A DNA stretch of 64,000 nt from CAMDKS01 sp964402975 (lineage in GTDB: Bacteria > Bdellovibrionota_B > Oligoflexia > Oligoflexales > RGVZ01): positions 13,156 through 77,155 of the forward strand of contig CAYOEM010000012.1 in NCBI GenBank assembly GCA_964402975.1, written 5' to 3'. The position numbers and the translations under genes are program-made. Below are positions 15,709-24,292 of the stretch, one piece after another (positions within the stretch are counted from its first letter, which is position 1; every line of letters begins with the position of its first letter). A model generated the notes under the pieces. That model made no database searches, was not told the DNA's origin, and saw only the letters and a program-made list of their open reading frames with translations.

Positions 15709-16314
15709 TTAAAATACAAACCCCAGAGTGCCGTACGCCGATATGGACGTGGAATCGGAGACACTCTCGCTAAAATAGACGGGAACTTGGATCTCACCGC
15801 CAAGAGTTAGGCCAGAGAAGTTTTTCTCAAAAGCAGCGCGAAGTTCTGCATAAAGACCAGATTTAGTCTCGCTTGATTTGTAGCCATTACCGATCCCAAA
15901 TAGTGGAGGGATAGTGACACTGGTCGAGACGCGACCCACACCCACACGGCCACCTAGTCGAATGACCGATTCAGAACCTGCATAAGCCGCGTAGCCAGCG
16001 CCCCCCGCCATTCTGAAAAACGTCGCGGAAAATAGCTCCCCGCCCCATTTCACATAATCGACGCCTCCATCAAAGGCGACTTTCTCACTTAGAGGAATAG
16101 TCGTGGCAGCGCCTGTAATGAATGCGGAATCGTCATTGAGAAAAATACCTAGTAAAGCCCTTGCAGTTCTTTTTGAGGCCATTCCAGAACCCAAGCTCGC
16201 CTCAGTTTGCTGGGCTAAAGATATTTGAGAGGTGCAAGTTAGGATGGCTAGAGTGACGGCTATAAATTGGAAGCGGACGGGACGGATTTTTTTTTGTCTA
16301 AAAATATAAATCAT
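15709..16314 (-). CDS. Putative outer-membrane beta-barrel protein
   Basis: The start at 16314 follows AGGAAAA by six bases; the upstream in-frame codon lacks a site. The product has about 201 residues. A basic, then hydrophobic N-terminus ends SQISLAQQ (signal peptide). The remainder is glycine-rich beta structure (YVKWGGELFSATFFRMAGG, GLTLGGEIQVPVYF) and ends SAYGTLGFVF, with Phe at the C-terminus as for barrel proteins. It converges on the subtilase gene with a 21-bp gap. No named family. Confidence 0.6.
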   Translation of the reverse strand: MIYIFRQKKIRPVRFQFIAVTLAILTCTSQISLAQQTEASLGSGMASKRTARALLGIFLNDDSAFITGAATTIPLSEKVAFDGGVDYVKWGGELFSATFFRMAGGAGYAAYAGSESVIRLGGRVGVGRVSTSVTIPPLFGIGNGYKSSETKSGLYAELRAAFEKNFSGLTLGGEIQVPVYFSESVSDSTSISAYGTLGFVF

Positions 16315-16363
16315 GAGCTTTTCCTGAAGTTCCAAGAGAGCTCATTCTAGCATGGGTCGAGAT

Positions 16364-16657
16364 TTACTTCTTTTGCAAAATGCGAATGAGTGCACCGACG
16401 GTGTGCTGCTTTTCAAGATGGTGTCTCAGGGGCCTATTCAAATCGACCGTATAGTGGTTGACGCGGCCCACTCGCTCCCTAATCAAATAGCCGGCGTCTT
16501 CGAGTTCCATGACGATCTTTTGAACCGCTCGCTCGGTGATGCCAACCAAATTGGCGACCTCTCTTAAAACGATCTCACCCCGGGAGGCAATAACAAGTAG
16601 GACGTGAAGGTGGTTGGTCAGGAATGTCCATTCCCGGGTATTTTCTGTTTCGCTCAT
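16364..16657 (-). CDS. Winged-helix transcriptional regulator (MarR-like)
   Basis: A protein of 97 residues: WTFLTNHLHVLLVIA, a recognition region VGITERAVQKIVMELEDAGY, and a wing LIRERVGRVNHYTV. This compact wHTH family (TWTFLTNHAHVL-type) is common next to inorganic-carbon uptake and other envelope operons. AAGGGGG precedes the ATG. It is divergent from dabB, and the shared 172-bp intergenic region holds two inverted repeats (16689-16717 and 16743-16768). It probably controls dabB-dabA and itself; the effector is unknown. Confidence 0.75.
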   Translation of the reverse strand: MSETENTREWTFLTNHLHVLLVIASRGEIVLREVANLVGITERAVQKIVMELEDAGYLIRERVGRVNHYTVDLNRPLRHHLEKQHTVGALIRILQKK

Positions 16658-16688
16658 AAAAGCCCCCTTTCCATGGAAATATTAGCAT

Positions 16689-16717
16689 CTTACGATAACT
16701 AAGTCAAGAAACGTAAG
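16689..16717. promoter_or_regulatory. Inverted repeat CTTACG-N17-CGTAAG
   Basis: Six-base arms are separated by 17 bases, 32 bp upstream of the wHTH gene start. It may bind the wHTH or the LysR protein of the cluster. It is a weaker candidate than the downstream palindrome. Confidence 0.35.
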
Positions 16718-16742
16718 TAGCGAATATTAAATACCGAATTAA

Positions 16743-16768
16743 AATATACGATATATATTGCGTATATT
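16743..16768. promoter_or_regulatory. Palindrome AATATACG-N10-CGTATATT upstream of dabB
   Basis: Perfect 8-bp arms, 62 bp upstream of the dabB start. The whole 26-bp element is AT-rich and could overlap the promoter. The two arms share the TACG/CGTA core with the repeat at 16689, suggesting two sites for one regulator. Confidence 0.5.
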
Positions 16769-16829
16769 GAAATTTGCTGGTAGTGTTTTTCCAGGCAGAG
16801 AAGCCACCTATCTGAGGAGGGTAACCAAA

Positions 16830-18332
16830 ATGAATCGACAGGGGTTAGGCGTAAGATTAGTCCATTGGACGCTGGTCGCGCAGGCTGTATTAGCCGTGGC
16901 CTTGTTTGCTTGGGAGGCGATGAACGGAGCCGGAACCTTTACGGTTCTAAGAGGCATGATCGCTGGTTTTGATTTGAACTTGTCGTTTAGAGTGGATGCA
17001 TTATCGACAGTTCTATTTGCCATGATTTCAGTTCTTGGTGCCGTTATTAGTCAGTACTCGCTTCGCTATCTTGACGGCGAGGAACGCCAGTCCTACTTTT
17101 ACAAAAATCTATTGTTTACAGTGACAGCGGTCTCGTTGCTGGTACTTTCCAGTAACTTGATCATGTTCTTTCTTGCCTGGTGTCTTTCAAGCATTGGTCT
17201 GCACCGGCTCTTGTTGTTCTATCCACAACGACCGCTTGCTGTTGCGGCAGCGCGCAAGAAGTTTTTAATCAGTCGACTGGGAGACCTTTTCCTGTTGGCA
17301 GGTTTTGGTATCTGCTACAGCGTCTTCAAGTCATTTGAATTCGAGCGTATTTTTGCCCTCGCGGCGGACCAAACATTTGCCTTGGCCAATGGCACTATGA
17401 TCGCGGCGTCTGGTGTTTTCTTGGCTCTGGGGGCTATGACCAAATCCGCCCAGTTCCCTCTTCATTTCTGGCTTCCTGAAACCATGGAAACTCCAACGCC
17501 GGTGTCGGCACTGATGCACGCTGGAATCATCAACGCTGGAGGCTTTTTAATTATTCGGTTAAGTCCACTTCTAACCCATGTTGAGCTCCCACACTTGATC
17601 CTGACGTTTGCCGGTGCAGCTACTGCCGTATATGGCGCACTCGTTATGATCACCCAAAACGATATTAAAAAGAAGCTTGCGTATTCGACGATCAGTCAGA
17701 TGGGCCTCATGATTTTTGCTTGCGGCTTGGGCGCGTATTCTATCGCTCTGTTCCACATTATCGCCCATAGCTTCTATAAAGCGTACGCATTTCTTTCCAC
17801 GGGTGATTTGATTGTGGAGTCCAAGAAATCGGCACTCCAACTTGCACCTTTCGGCGCATTGTACAGTGCTACTGCAACTGTTGCTGGTTTAGCTGTGCTG
17901 TATTACGGGGTCGTCTACCAGAACGGTACTCACTTCTCTTATTTTGCATACGCAGGTCTACTGATCATTGCTTTGATGCAATGTGTTGTGGCTTTGCCAA
18001 AGAGTGACTTTTCGCGTCCTCGATATTTCGCATCGATTGCAGGCATGATGTTTTTAGCTGTCGCAATTTATGCCGGCATTGAAATCTACGTTAACACGAG
18101 AATGGAAGGCCTTGTCGCCGATACACTTGATGTGGTGACACTCAGCTCGCCGATATTTGCAGTGTCTGCATTATCACTTGTGATTTTTGGCGTTGGGTTT
18201 CACCTGGCCGGCAAGCTTTATCGACCTGCTGATGCGTTTTCAAAACGTCTCTATGTTCGCCTGTGGAATGGCCATTATTTTGGTCAAAAATCCTCAAAAG
18301 TGCTTTCTGCCGTATGGCCAGTACAGAGTTAA
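16830..18332 (+). CDS. dabB: DabB, proton-conducting membrane subunit of DIC transporter
   Basis: A NuoL/MrpA-type polytopic membrane protein of 500 residues. The ATG at 16830 has GAGGAGGG eight bases upstream; the longer frame from 16758 does not. Key features are the antiporter-like core (ISRLGDLFLLAGFGI, KSAQFPLHFWLPETMETPTP, SALMHAGIINAGGFLIIRL) and the conserved lysines and histidines of the family. It is 33 bp upstream of dabA. DabB couples ion flow to the cytoplasmic, carbonic-anhydrase-like DabA, driving vectorial CO2 to bicarbonate conversion. The DabAB assignment rests on the pairing; alone it could be read as a NADH-dehydrogenase-like subunit. Confidence 0.9.
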   Translation: MNRQGLGVRLVHWTLVAQAVLAVALFAWEAMNGAGTFTVLRGMIAGFDLNLSFRVDALSTVLFAMISVLGAVISQYSLRYLDGEERQSYFYKNLLFTVTAVSLLVLSSNLIMFFLAWCLSSIGLHRLLLFYPQRPLAVAAARKKFLISRLGDLFLLAGFGICYSVFKSFEFERIFALAADQTFALANGTMIAASGVFLALGAMTKSAQFPLHFWLPETMETPTPVSALMHAGIINAGGFLIIRLSPLLTHVELPHLILTFAGAATAVYGALVMITQNDIKKKLAYSTISQMGLMIFACGLGAYSIALFHIIAHSFYKAYAFLSTGDLIVESKKSALQLAPFGALYSATATVAGLAVLYYGVVYQNGTHFSYFAYAGLLIIALMQCVVALPKSDFSRPRYFASIAGMMFLAVAIYAGIEIYVNTRMEGLVADTLDVVTLSSPIFAVSALSLVIFGVGFHLAGKLYRPADAFSKRLYVRLWNGHYFGQKSSKVLSAVWPVQS

Positions 18333-18365
18333 TCAATTTAACTTACGGAAGAGGGAGTCTTAATT

Positions 18366-20861
18366 ATGTTTGATGTCAAAGCGGAAAAAAATAACGTGAA
18401 ATCAAAAACAAAACAACAATCCTGGAAGCCTATTAAAACCACGCTAGATGAGGCGCTGACGGTGTCCACACCATCGTGGCCCCTGCAGAACACGGTCGCA
18501 GTGAATCCGTTTTGGTTTCGCCGCGGGCAGAAGTTCGAGGATGTCATTGGTGATCTTTATAAAGTGATCCACAAGGGTCTTTATATGCCTGTGGAATATT
18601 ATCTTGAGCGCTATGCTAATGGTGAAATCTCTCAGGCTGGCCTTCAATCGTCATTGACGAGGCTCAGTAAAAAGTGGGCCGGCGTACCTAGTCAGATTGG
18701 GGAGTTTCTCAAGATCAGTCAGACTGAGCGTCTAGCGAGGCAGAAATTCAAATCCCTCGGTGACTACCTGGATGAAAAATTTGGAGTGGGCGTGTCCAAG
18801 CTACTTTCAGCCGAGACGTCTCGTTACGCCGCCGCGTACTTGGATAGCCGCCAGGCGTTGGCAGCTTATCCATGGCGTGATCAGGATTTTTTAAGCGGCT
18901 GGCTGGAGGCCAGTCAGTATGATCAGAGTCTTGAGTCTCAAGGTCTCTGCCGTCTATCTGCCGTCACAGCCAAAATCAAATCAAAGAAAGCTCCAGAAGT
19001 TATTGGCGAGGTTTTTGAACTGCTTGGCATCAGTGACTCGCAATGTCAACGCCACATTCTGGAAAGAATGGCTGTGAGTGTATTGGGTTGGATGAGTCAA
19101 TTTAAGTATGTTGAGTGGCAAAAAAGTTTGGGCTACGCTATGGAGTCACGAGCCGAAGCTGCCGATCTTTTGGCAGTAAGGTTAATCTATGAGCTTGTGG
19201 CCTTTGAATCCTATAAAACAAAATATCCAAGTGCCATGGATGCGTGGCGTACACAAGTCATTGAATTCGAGGAACGTGTATCGGATTCGGCTCATCGTAC
19301 TCCTGTTGAGCTGGTCTGGCAGGCTGCATTCGAGGAAAGTTATCAAAAGCATGTGGCGTCTGATCTATACACAGGCCCCCTAACCACCCAAGATGCTTCG
19401 ACAGGTGTTGATGCTCAAATCGCATTTTGTATCGACGTGCGCTCAGAGATGATTCGCAGGCATATCGAAGCAACGGATGGGCGCTTGTCGACGATTGGCT
19501 TTGCTGGGTTTTTCGGTGTTGCCATGGACTACAAGAAAATCGACGAGAAGGAAGTCGGTCACCGCTGCCCGGTTCTTTTGACTCCGGCCGTGACGGTTAA
19601 AGAAACCTCAAAAGATCAGGGACATAAGGATGTCTCCCGGAAAATCACGAGAAAACTCACGTTGTCCTACTTTAAGGCTCTGCGAAAGGCGCCGCTGTCG
19701 TCTTTTGCGTACGTGGAAATGCTGGGAATTCTCGCGCTAAAACCTATGCTCACGAGAACGTTACGATCCATGGCGGGTCAGCGAAAAGTCGATAAAGTGC
19801 CAGGGAGGTTTAACTCCGTTAAATACACGCCAGACATGACTAGTTGTTCTCCGATGGCGGGCGGAACACTAAGTGTGGATGATCTAGCCGGACGAGCTGC
19901 CGGTATTCTCAAGCATATGGGTCTTCGCTCGGGATTTGCCCCACTTGTTATCGTTGCTGGTCACGGTAGCCACACGACCAATAATGCCTTTGGTTCAGCT
20001 CTTGATTGCGGTGCCTGTGGTGGGCATGCCGGTGATGTTAACGCTAGAGTCCTGGTGGCGCTTTTAAACGATCCAAAGGTGAGAGACGGCTTGCCGAAGC
20101 ACGGTATTAATTTGCCGAAGGAAACCCACTTCGTTGCTGCCGTCCATGAAACAGTAACTGATGACGTCTACCTACTTGACGAGGAGGCAATTCCTGCTGC
20201 GCACCGCAAATCCGCAGAACGAATCAAGCAGTCATTGGCTTTAGCTGCATCAAGAGCCAGGGTTGAAAGACAGGGAGCTCGGTCTCAGTTTATGGCAGAT
20301 CCGGCAGCTAGAAGAGCGATCAACTGGTCAGAAGTTAGACCTGAATGGGCTCTGGCTGGCAACGCGTGCTTTATCGTTGCGCCACGAGTTCGTAGTAAAG
20401 GCATGAACCTCGGTAGCCGCTCGTTTCTTCATGACTACGAGTATACGAAAGACGAAGGCTATGGGACTTTAGAGCTGATTATGACAGCGCCGATGGTCGT
20501 AACAAACTGGATCAATCTGCAGTACTTTGCTTCCACGGTGGCTCCAGATGTGTACGGAGCAGGTAATAAAGTTCTTCACAACGTTGTAAACGAATGCGGT
20601 GTTATAGAGGGTAATGGCGGGGATCTGAGAGTTGGTCTTCCACTCCAATCTGTTCACGATGGATCAAAGTTCGTTCACGACCCGTTAAGACTTAGTGTCT
20701 TCATCGAAGCCCCTAGAGACGCCATGGAGGCTATTATATCCAAGCATCAAGTCGTTCGAGACCTCGTGGATAATGAGTGGCTGTATCTTCTGCAAATCAA
20801 CAGAGAGGATGGTTTGGTTTACGTAAGACGGCCTGGAGGCGTCTATGAGTGTGTGAGCTGA
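18366..20861 (+). CDS. dabA: DabA, zinc-dependent subunit of inorganic-carbon transporter (DUF2309)
   Basis: A protein of 831 residues, the usual length for DabA (UPF0753/DUF2309). The zinc and catalytic residues known from the Halothiobacillus protein are present: AFCIDVRSEMIRR gives Cys355 and Asp357, VAGHGSHTTNNAFG gives His533, and LDCGACGGHAGD gives Cys548, with the same 15-residue spacing between His and Cys. WPLQNTVAVNPFW near the N-terminus is a family signature. GAGGGAG precedes the ATG. DabA is a beta-carbonic-anhydrase-like enzyme that makes bicarbonate in one direction when bound to DabB. Two tandem terminators follow, ending the operon. Confidence 0.95.
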   Translation: MFDVKAEKNNVKSKTKQQSWKPIKTTLDEALTVSTPSWPLQNTVAVNPFWFRRGQKFEDVIGDLYKVIHKGLYMPVEYYLERYANGEISQAGLQSSLTRLSKKWAGVPSQIGEFLKISQTERLARQKFKSLGDYLDEKFGVGVSKLLSAETSRYAAAYLDSRQALAAYPWRDQDFLSGWLEASQYDQSLESQGLCRLSAVTAKIKSKKAPEVIGEVFELLGISDSQCQRHILERMAVSVLGWMSQFKYVEWQKSLGYAMESRAEAADLLAVRLIYELVAFESYKTKYPSAMDAWRTQVIEFEERVSDSAHRTPVELVWQAAFEESYQKHVASDLYTGPLTTQDASTGVDAQIAFCIDVRSEMIRRHIEATDGRLSTIGFAGFFGVAMDYKKIDEKEVGHRCPVLLTPAVTVKETSKDQGHKDVSRKITRKLTLSYFKALRKAPLSSFAYVEMLGILALKPMLTRTLRSMAGQRKVDKVPGRFNSVKYTPDMTSCSPMAGGTLSVDDLAGRAAGILKHMGLRSGFAPLVIVAGHGSHTTNNAFGSALDCGACGGHAGDVNARVLVALLNDPKVRDGLPKHGINLPKETHFVAAVHETVTDDVYLLDEEAIPAAHRKSAERIKQSLALAASRARVERQGARSQFMADPAARRAINWSEVRPEWALAGNACFIVAPRVRSKGMNLGSRSFLHDYEYTKDEGYGTLELIMTAPMVVTNWINLQYFASTVAPDVYGAGNKVLHNVVNECGVIEGNGGDLRVGLPLQSVHDGSKFVHDPLRLSVFIEAPRDAMEAIISKHQVVRDLVDNEWLYLLQINREDGLVYVRRPGGVYECVS

Positions 20862-20900
20862 CGCCTCGCGCGGTAAATAACTAACTTGTTTCGAAATCGC

Positions 20901-20938
20901 GCTCCTCGGGTGGTGCCAAATCACCTGAGGAGCTTTTT
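20901..20938 (+). terminator. Rho-independent terminator after dabA
   Basis: GCTCCTCGGGTG pairs with CACCTGAGGAGC (one wobble) and is followed by TTTTTGTTTTT. Confidence 0.8.
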
Positions 20939-20950
20939 GTTTTTAGAAAC

Positions 20951-20978
20951 TTGGACAAAGAATTGTCCAATTTTTTTT
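20951..20978 (+). terminator. Second hairpin with T8 tail
   Basis: TTGGACAA-AGAA-TTGTCCAA followed by eight T. It lies 12 bp after the first terminator; the two together should stop readthrough into the next gene almost completely. Confidence 0.7.
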
Positions 20979-21055
20979 GCTAGGCGCTTGACGCCAAATA
21001 AATGATGATTATTTTTCGTTCGCTCATTCAACTAGAGAAGACCATCAGGGGGTGA

Positions 21056-21517
21056 ATGATGAATGACTTTATCATGACGTGCTTGATTGGGATTGCAGCA
21101 ACGAGTCTTATGACGTTAACACTGTATTTTTTTCATTGGCGGGGTTTTGCTAATGGAGACATGGTCAGAGCGCTTGGGAGTCTTATCACACGGAAGTATG
21201 AAAATTCCCTAAAGCCTGGACTGGCTATTCACCTTGTAAGCGGTGTTGTATTTGCTTTGATTTACGTTTTTGTTTGGAGCATGTTCCCCGATATCTCAAG
21301 TGCTAGTGTTGCGCGGCATATCCAACTTGGTGCGTTTTGCGGATTTGCTCAAGGTCTAGTGACGTCTATATCGCTTGTAGTCTTCGTAGCAGAGCATCAT
21401 CCATTGGAGCAGTTTAGGGTTACGGGCATTAACGTCGCTGTAGTGCATTTGTTTGCTCACGTCGTTTACGGCGCGACAGTGGGCGGTTTGGCTGGAGCTT
21501 TACACTTGGCGTTCTAG
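21056..21517 (+). CDS. Four-helix membrane protein of DIC cluster
   Basis: A protein of 153 residues, nearly all hydrophobic, with four predicted transmembrane helices (about residues 5-25, 62-82, 92-112, 126-150). A GGGGGTGA stretch precedes two candidate ATGs at 21056 and 21059. No named family is recognised. It lies between dabA and a LysR regulator, all on the same strand, and the next gene starts 22 bp after its stop, so it and lysR form one unit behind their own promoter. A role in carbon or sodium/proton homeostasis is suggested by position only. Confidence 0.65.
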   Translation: MMNDFIMTCLIGIAATSLMTLTLYFFHWRGFANGDMVRALGSLITRKYENSLKPGLAIHLVSGVVFALIYVFVWSMFPDISSASVARHIQLGAFCGFAQGLVTSISLVVFVAEHHPLEQFRVTGINVAVVHLFAHVVYGATVGGLAGALHLAF

Positions 21518-21539
21518 ACAGAGCTCTTAGGAGTTAACG

Positions 21540-22421
21540 ATGCGTAACTGGATGAACTATCATCATCTACTATATTTTAAGACGATTGCCGAGCACGGCA
21601 GCGTGTCGAGAGCTGCATCATTGCTGAGGCTTGGACAGCCAACTCTTAGCGCCCAACTAAAGCAGTTTGAAGATACCATGGGCGTGCAGCTTTTTCACAG
21701 GGATGGCAAAAGGCTCGTCTTATCAGAGCAGGGCAAGGTGGCACTTGAGTACGCTAAAGATATATTCTCCAAGGGTGGAGAGTTGTATCAGGTCTTGCAG
21801 AGCTCAACCGTTGCAAAAAAAACGGTATTTAGAGTGGGTTCTATTGATGGTATTGCCAAGCAAATTCTTCTTAGCTTAACTCAGCAGGCCAGAAGTTTTG
21901 AAAACTGTTGTGTTATAGTCACTGAAAGTAAACCAATCGATCTCATGAGAGAGTTGGAGAGCGGCAAGATTGACATCGCCGTAACGAATTTCATTCCCGA
22001 AGGCCTTGACCGCAAAATAATTGCTCACAAAATTCTCTCGAAAAAGCCGGTCTCCATGTATGCAGCACCCTCTTTGAAGCACCTGCGAGATGATTTTCCA
22101 AAATCCATCTCCGGAAAGCCAATAATCCTTCCGACTTATGACAGTAAGCTTAGATACGATGTTGAGCATTGGGGGAGAGTTAAGCGCGTCATGTTTGATG
22201 TGATAGCTGAAAGCCAGGATATTGGTCTTAAAAAGTTTATGGCTATTGATGGCATGGGTCTAATACCTGCGGCAAGTCATACGGTGATGCGCCAGATTCT
22301 TGATGGTCAGCTGGTTGAAATCGGTAAGCTAGAAGGCGTGACCGAGCAGGTGATGATGTTATACCGAAGTGCCGCTAAAAACAAAATTCTCGAGCATCTA
22401 ATCAAAGATGCCGAGTTATAG
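21540..22421 (+). CDS. LysR-family regulator (NhaR-like)
   Basis: A 293-residue LysR protein. The DNA-binding part (MNYHHLLYFKTIAEHGSVSR, then LGQPTLSAQLKQFEDTMGVQLFHR) is closest in style to NhaR, the sodium/proton-responsive LysR subgroup. A periplasmic-binding-like effector domain follows from about residue 95. LysR proteins commonly control inorganic-carbon uptake operons, so dabBA is the likely target, but a sodium/proton signal would also fit DabB's antiporter ancestry. GAG-type ribosome site; the true start may be the ATG at residue 5. Confidence 0.85.
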   Translation: MRNWMNYHHLLYFKTIAEHGSVSRAASLLRLGQPTLSAQLKQFEDTMGVQLFHRDGKRLVLSEQGKVALEYAKDIFSKGGELYQVLQSSTVAKKTVFRVGSIDGIAKQILLSLTQQARSFENCCVIVTESKPIDLMRELESGKIDIAVTNFIPEGLDRKIIAHKILSKKPVSMYAAPSLKHLRDDFPKSISGKPIILPTYDSKLRYDVEHWGRVKRVMFDVIAESQDIGLKKFMAIDGMGLIPAASHTVMRQILDGQLVEIGKLEGVTEQVMMLYRSAAKNKILEHLIKDAEL

Positions 22422-22543
22422 AAATAATCGATAACAGATTTTCAAATTATCTATTTTTAGCCAGTAAAACCGTCCATTATACAGCACGGGAAAGGGCTTT
22501 AAGTCCGGAAAAGTCCTGATATTGTTTCGGTGGGAGGTGGCCG

Positions 22544-22840
22544 ATGGAGATCATAAATTTCCAAAATCTAGAATCTTCCAAGCTTGCATCGGATATGGTT
22601 TTAAACCCGATTAGAAGGGTGACCGAAGGCGCTTTCGCGTGGCAAAATCTCAAACCTCATCTAAGTCTCACCGTCGCGAAGCATGATTCTAAATCGTCCG
22701 CGTCAGCGGATTTTTTTGCTGTAAAGCTCATCTTGCGCCTACCGGATGGGCGCTGTTTTGATTGCGAGAAAAAAGCAGAGACCCTAGCGTGCGCAGCAGA
22801 TAGTGTGTCGCTTGCTTTGCGTAAGTTTTTAAATCGCTGA
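22544..22840 (+). CDS. HPF/YfiA-like small protein
   Basis: A protein of 98 residues. The second half (FFAVKLILRLPDGRCFDCEK, then ETLACAADSVSLALRKFLNR) follows the strand-strand-helix pattern of ribosome hibernation factors (HPF/YfiA/S30EA), where a long helix begins with D-x-Y/V-x-A-I-D. The N-terminal part is divergent, so the assignment is tentative. GGGAGGT precedes the ATG. A terminator follows, and the next gene encodes a baeRF protein, a family known to neighbour hibernation factors, which strengthens the call. Confidence 0.5.
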   Translation: MEIINFQNLESSKLASDMVLNPIRRVTEGAFAWQNLKPHLSLTVAKHDSKSSASADFFAVKLILRLPDGRCFDCEKKAETLACAADSVSLALRKFLNR

Positions 22841-22881
22841 AGCGAGAAAAATCGTCTTAAAAAGTTTTTTACACGTCTAGA

Positions 22882-22904
22882 AGCCCGCCACCTGGCGGGT
22901 TTTG
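22882..22904 (+). terminator. Terminator after HPF-like gene
   Basis: CCCGCC-ACCT-GGCGGG followed by TTTT. Confidence 0.75.
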
Positions 22905-23036
22905 GCATCTTTATCGAAATAACCGATAACGAAATTGAAATTTATCGATTTTTATGCCCGAGATTTTTTAGCGTAACGTTTTTTACGTGAGCAAAAGTCA
23001 ACGAATCGCAAAAAAGCGAGAGAAATGGAGGCCAAC

Positions 23037-24173
23037 ATGAAGTGTCTGACGCTAAGTGATTTGAAGGGTATGGTTGGAAGTAGCGAGCCATGTTTGTCAA
23101 GTTACATTTCGCTGGTTGGATCAAAAGAGATCGACCGCGAAAAGTTAGAGAACAACTTGGCTAGCGCTGTCGTGCAAGCAAGGGCGATGTTTCCCCAGGT
23201 GGCAGGTGTTTTCACAGATGTAGACGTTCCTGGTCTACTGTCTAGGCTTTGTGTATTGCCGGCGGGACAAAAGACGGAGGTCCAGCCTTGGAAGTCGGTT
23301 GTATATTTTAAGAGCCCATCTCTTGAGGGGTATTATCCATCAGCAGAACTTGAGGAGGACCTCGTGGTTCTGGCCAACAGTTTTCACTTAAAGCCTTTAT
23401 TTAGCCTTATACAAGTCAGACCACGGTACGCAATGATTCGTGTGGATGATAATAAAGTCGTATTACAAACCGGAACAACTCTCGGGATTTCGCCTCCGCG
23501 CGTTTTCGAAAGAAGAGCCGAGTCGCTCATCTCTACGGGGCCGGAATACTTGATTTCGCCAATTAAAAAACGCCTTGCGAGTATCGAGCGAAGTCGGTTG
23601 GAGAAGAAGAATCTCGTTCGATTTTTTCGCGACACAGATGCGAAAATTCGCAAACTCGTGAACTTGGACGATATTCCTGCGATCGTGATCGGACCATCTC
23701 GGTCCATCAAGTCGCTAATTGTTGCCAATAGATTTCGCACATCTTTTGTGAGGACGATTGATACGGACCGGTTCAAAATAGTTGATGATATGGATTATCT
23801 CCATCAGTTAGCGCTGGAGTCTCTTGCAATGCACGATAAAAGTAGAGCTCTCAAAGGCGTCTTCGAGTTTAGACATCTTCGCCGTTTTGGATGCGCGGTC
23901 GATGCCTTAGGTCAGGTGGCAAAAGCTGCCGACGAAGGCGTGGTAAAGTCCCTTTTGATCCGGAAAGGTATAAATTTGTGGGGCAAGGTCAGTCCAAAGG
24001 CCGGCTCTATACACTTGGAGCATGCAGGGGTCCCCCACGCATCCGATGATATTTTAGACGACATTGGTGAGATGGTTCTCTCGCGAGGTGGTGAGGTCCA
24101 TCTACTTAATGCCAAAGAGATGCCTACGCATTCTCCCGTTGCGGCTGTCCTAGCTGCAAGTTTATCCGCATAG
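23037..24173 (+). CDS. baeRF-family protein (bacterial eRF1-like)
   Basis: A 378-residue protein. I place the start at the ATG at 23037, six bases after GGAGG; the ATG at 23025 overlaps that site. It has the layout of the bacterial archaeo-eukaryotic release-factor families: an N-terminal CLSSYISL and central domain with RPRYAMIRVDDNKVVLQ, a middle helical part, and a C-terminal VDALGQVAKAADEGVVKSLL that matches the eRF1 domain-3 fold (GAVDALEAAHEGRVDTLLV in other members), then a region ending VHLLNAKEMP. These proteins are thought to act at the ribosome under stress; the mechanism is unproven. The neighbouring HPF-like gene is a known context for the family. Confidence 0.75.
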   Translation: MKCLTLSDLKGMVGSSEPCLSSYISLVGSKEIDREKLENNLASAVVQARAMFPQVAGVFTDVDVPGLLSRLCVLPAGQKTEVQPWKSVVYFKSPSLEGYYPSAELEEDLVVLANSFHLKPLFSLIQVRPRYAMIRVDDNKVVLQTGTTLGISPPRVFERRAESLISTGPEYLISPIKKRLASIERSRLEKKNLVRFFRDTDAKIRKLVNLDDIPAIVIGPSRSIKSLIVANRFRTSFVRTIDTDRFKIVDDMDYLHQLALESLAMHDKSRALKGVFEFRHLRRFGCAVDALGQVAKAADEGVVKSLLIRKGINLWGKVSPKAGSIHLEHAGVPHASDDILDDIGEMVLSRGGEVHLLNAKEMPTHSPVAAVLAASLSA

Positions 24174-24189
24174 TGTCCCGCCGCTACTA

Positions 24190-24252
24190 CCGCCCTGCCG
24201 AAGTGGGCGCACTCGCGAGACAGTTTCGAGAGTGCGCCCCACCTACCGGGCG
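24190..24252 (+). other. Long imperfect hairpin between baeRF and secreted gene
   Basis: GTGGGCGCACTC pairs with GAGTGCGCCCCAC (one bulged C), and the stem is extended by outer CGCCC/GGGCG. There is no T-run, so it is not a standard terminator. It may be an RNA processing or stability element in the 5' leader of the gene at 24293. Confidence 0.5.
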
Positions 24253-24292
24253 AGATGGAAGGGACCAAACTAAAACCTTGAGGAGGTCAATT

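Noticed and set aside
23025..23039. Start of baeRF gene at 23025
   Set aside because: That ATG overlaps the GGAGG ribosome site serving the ATG at 23037.
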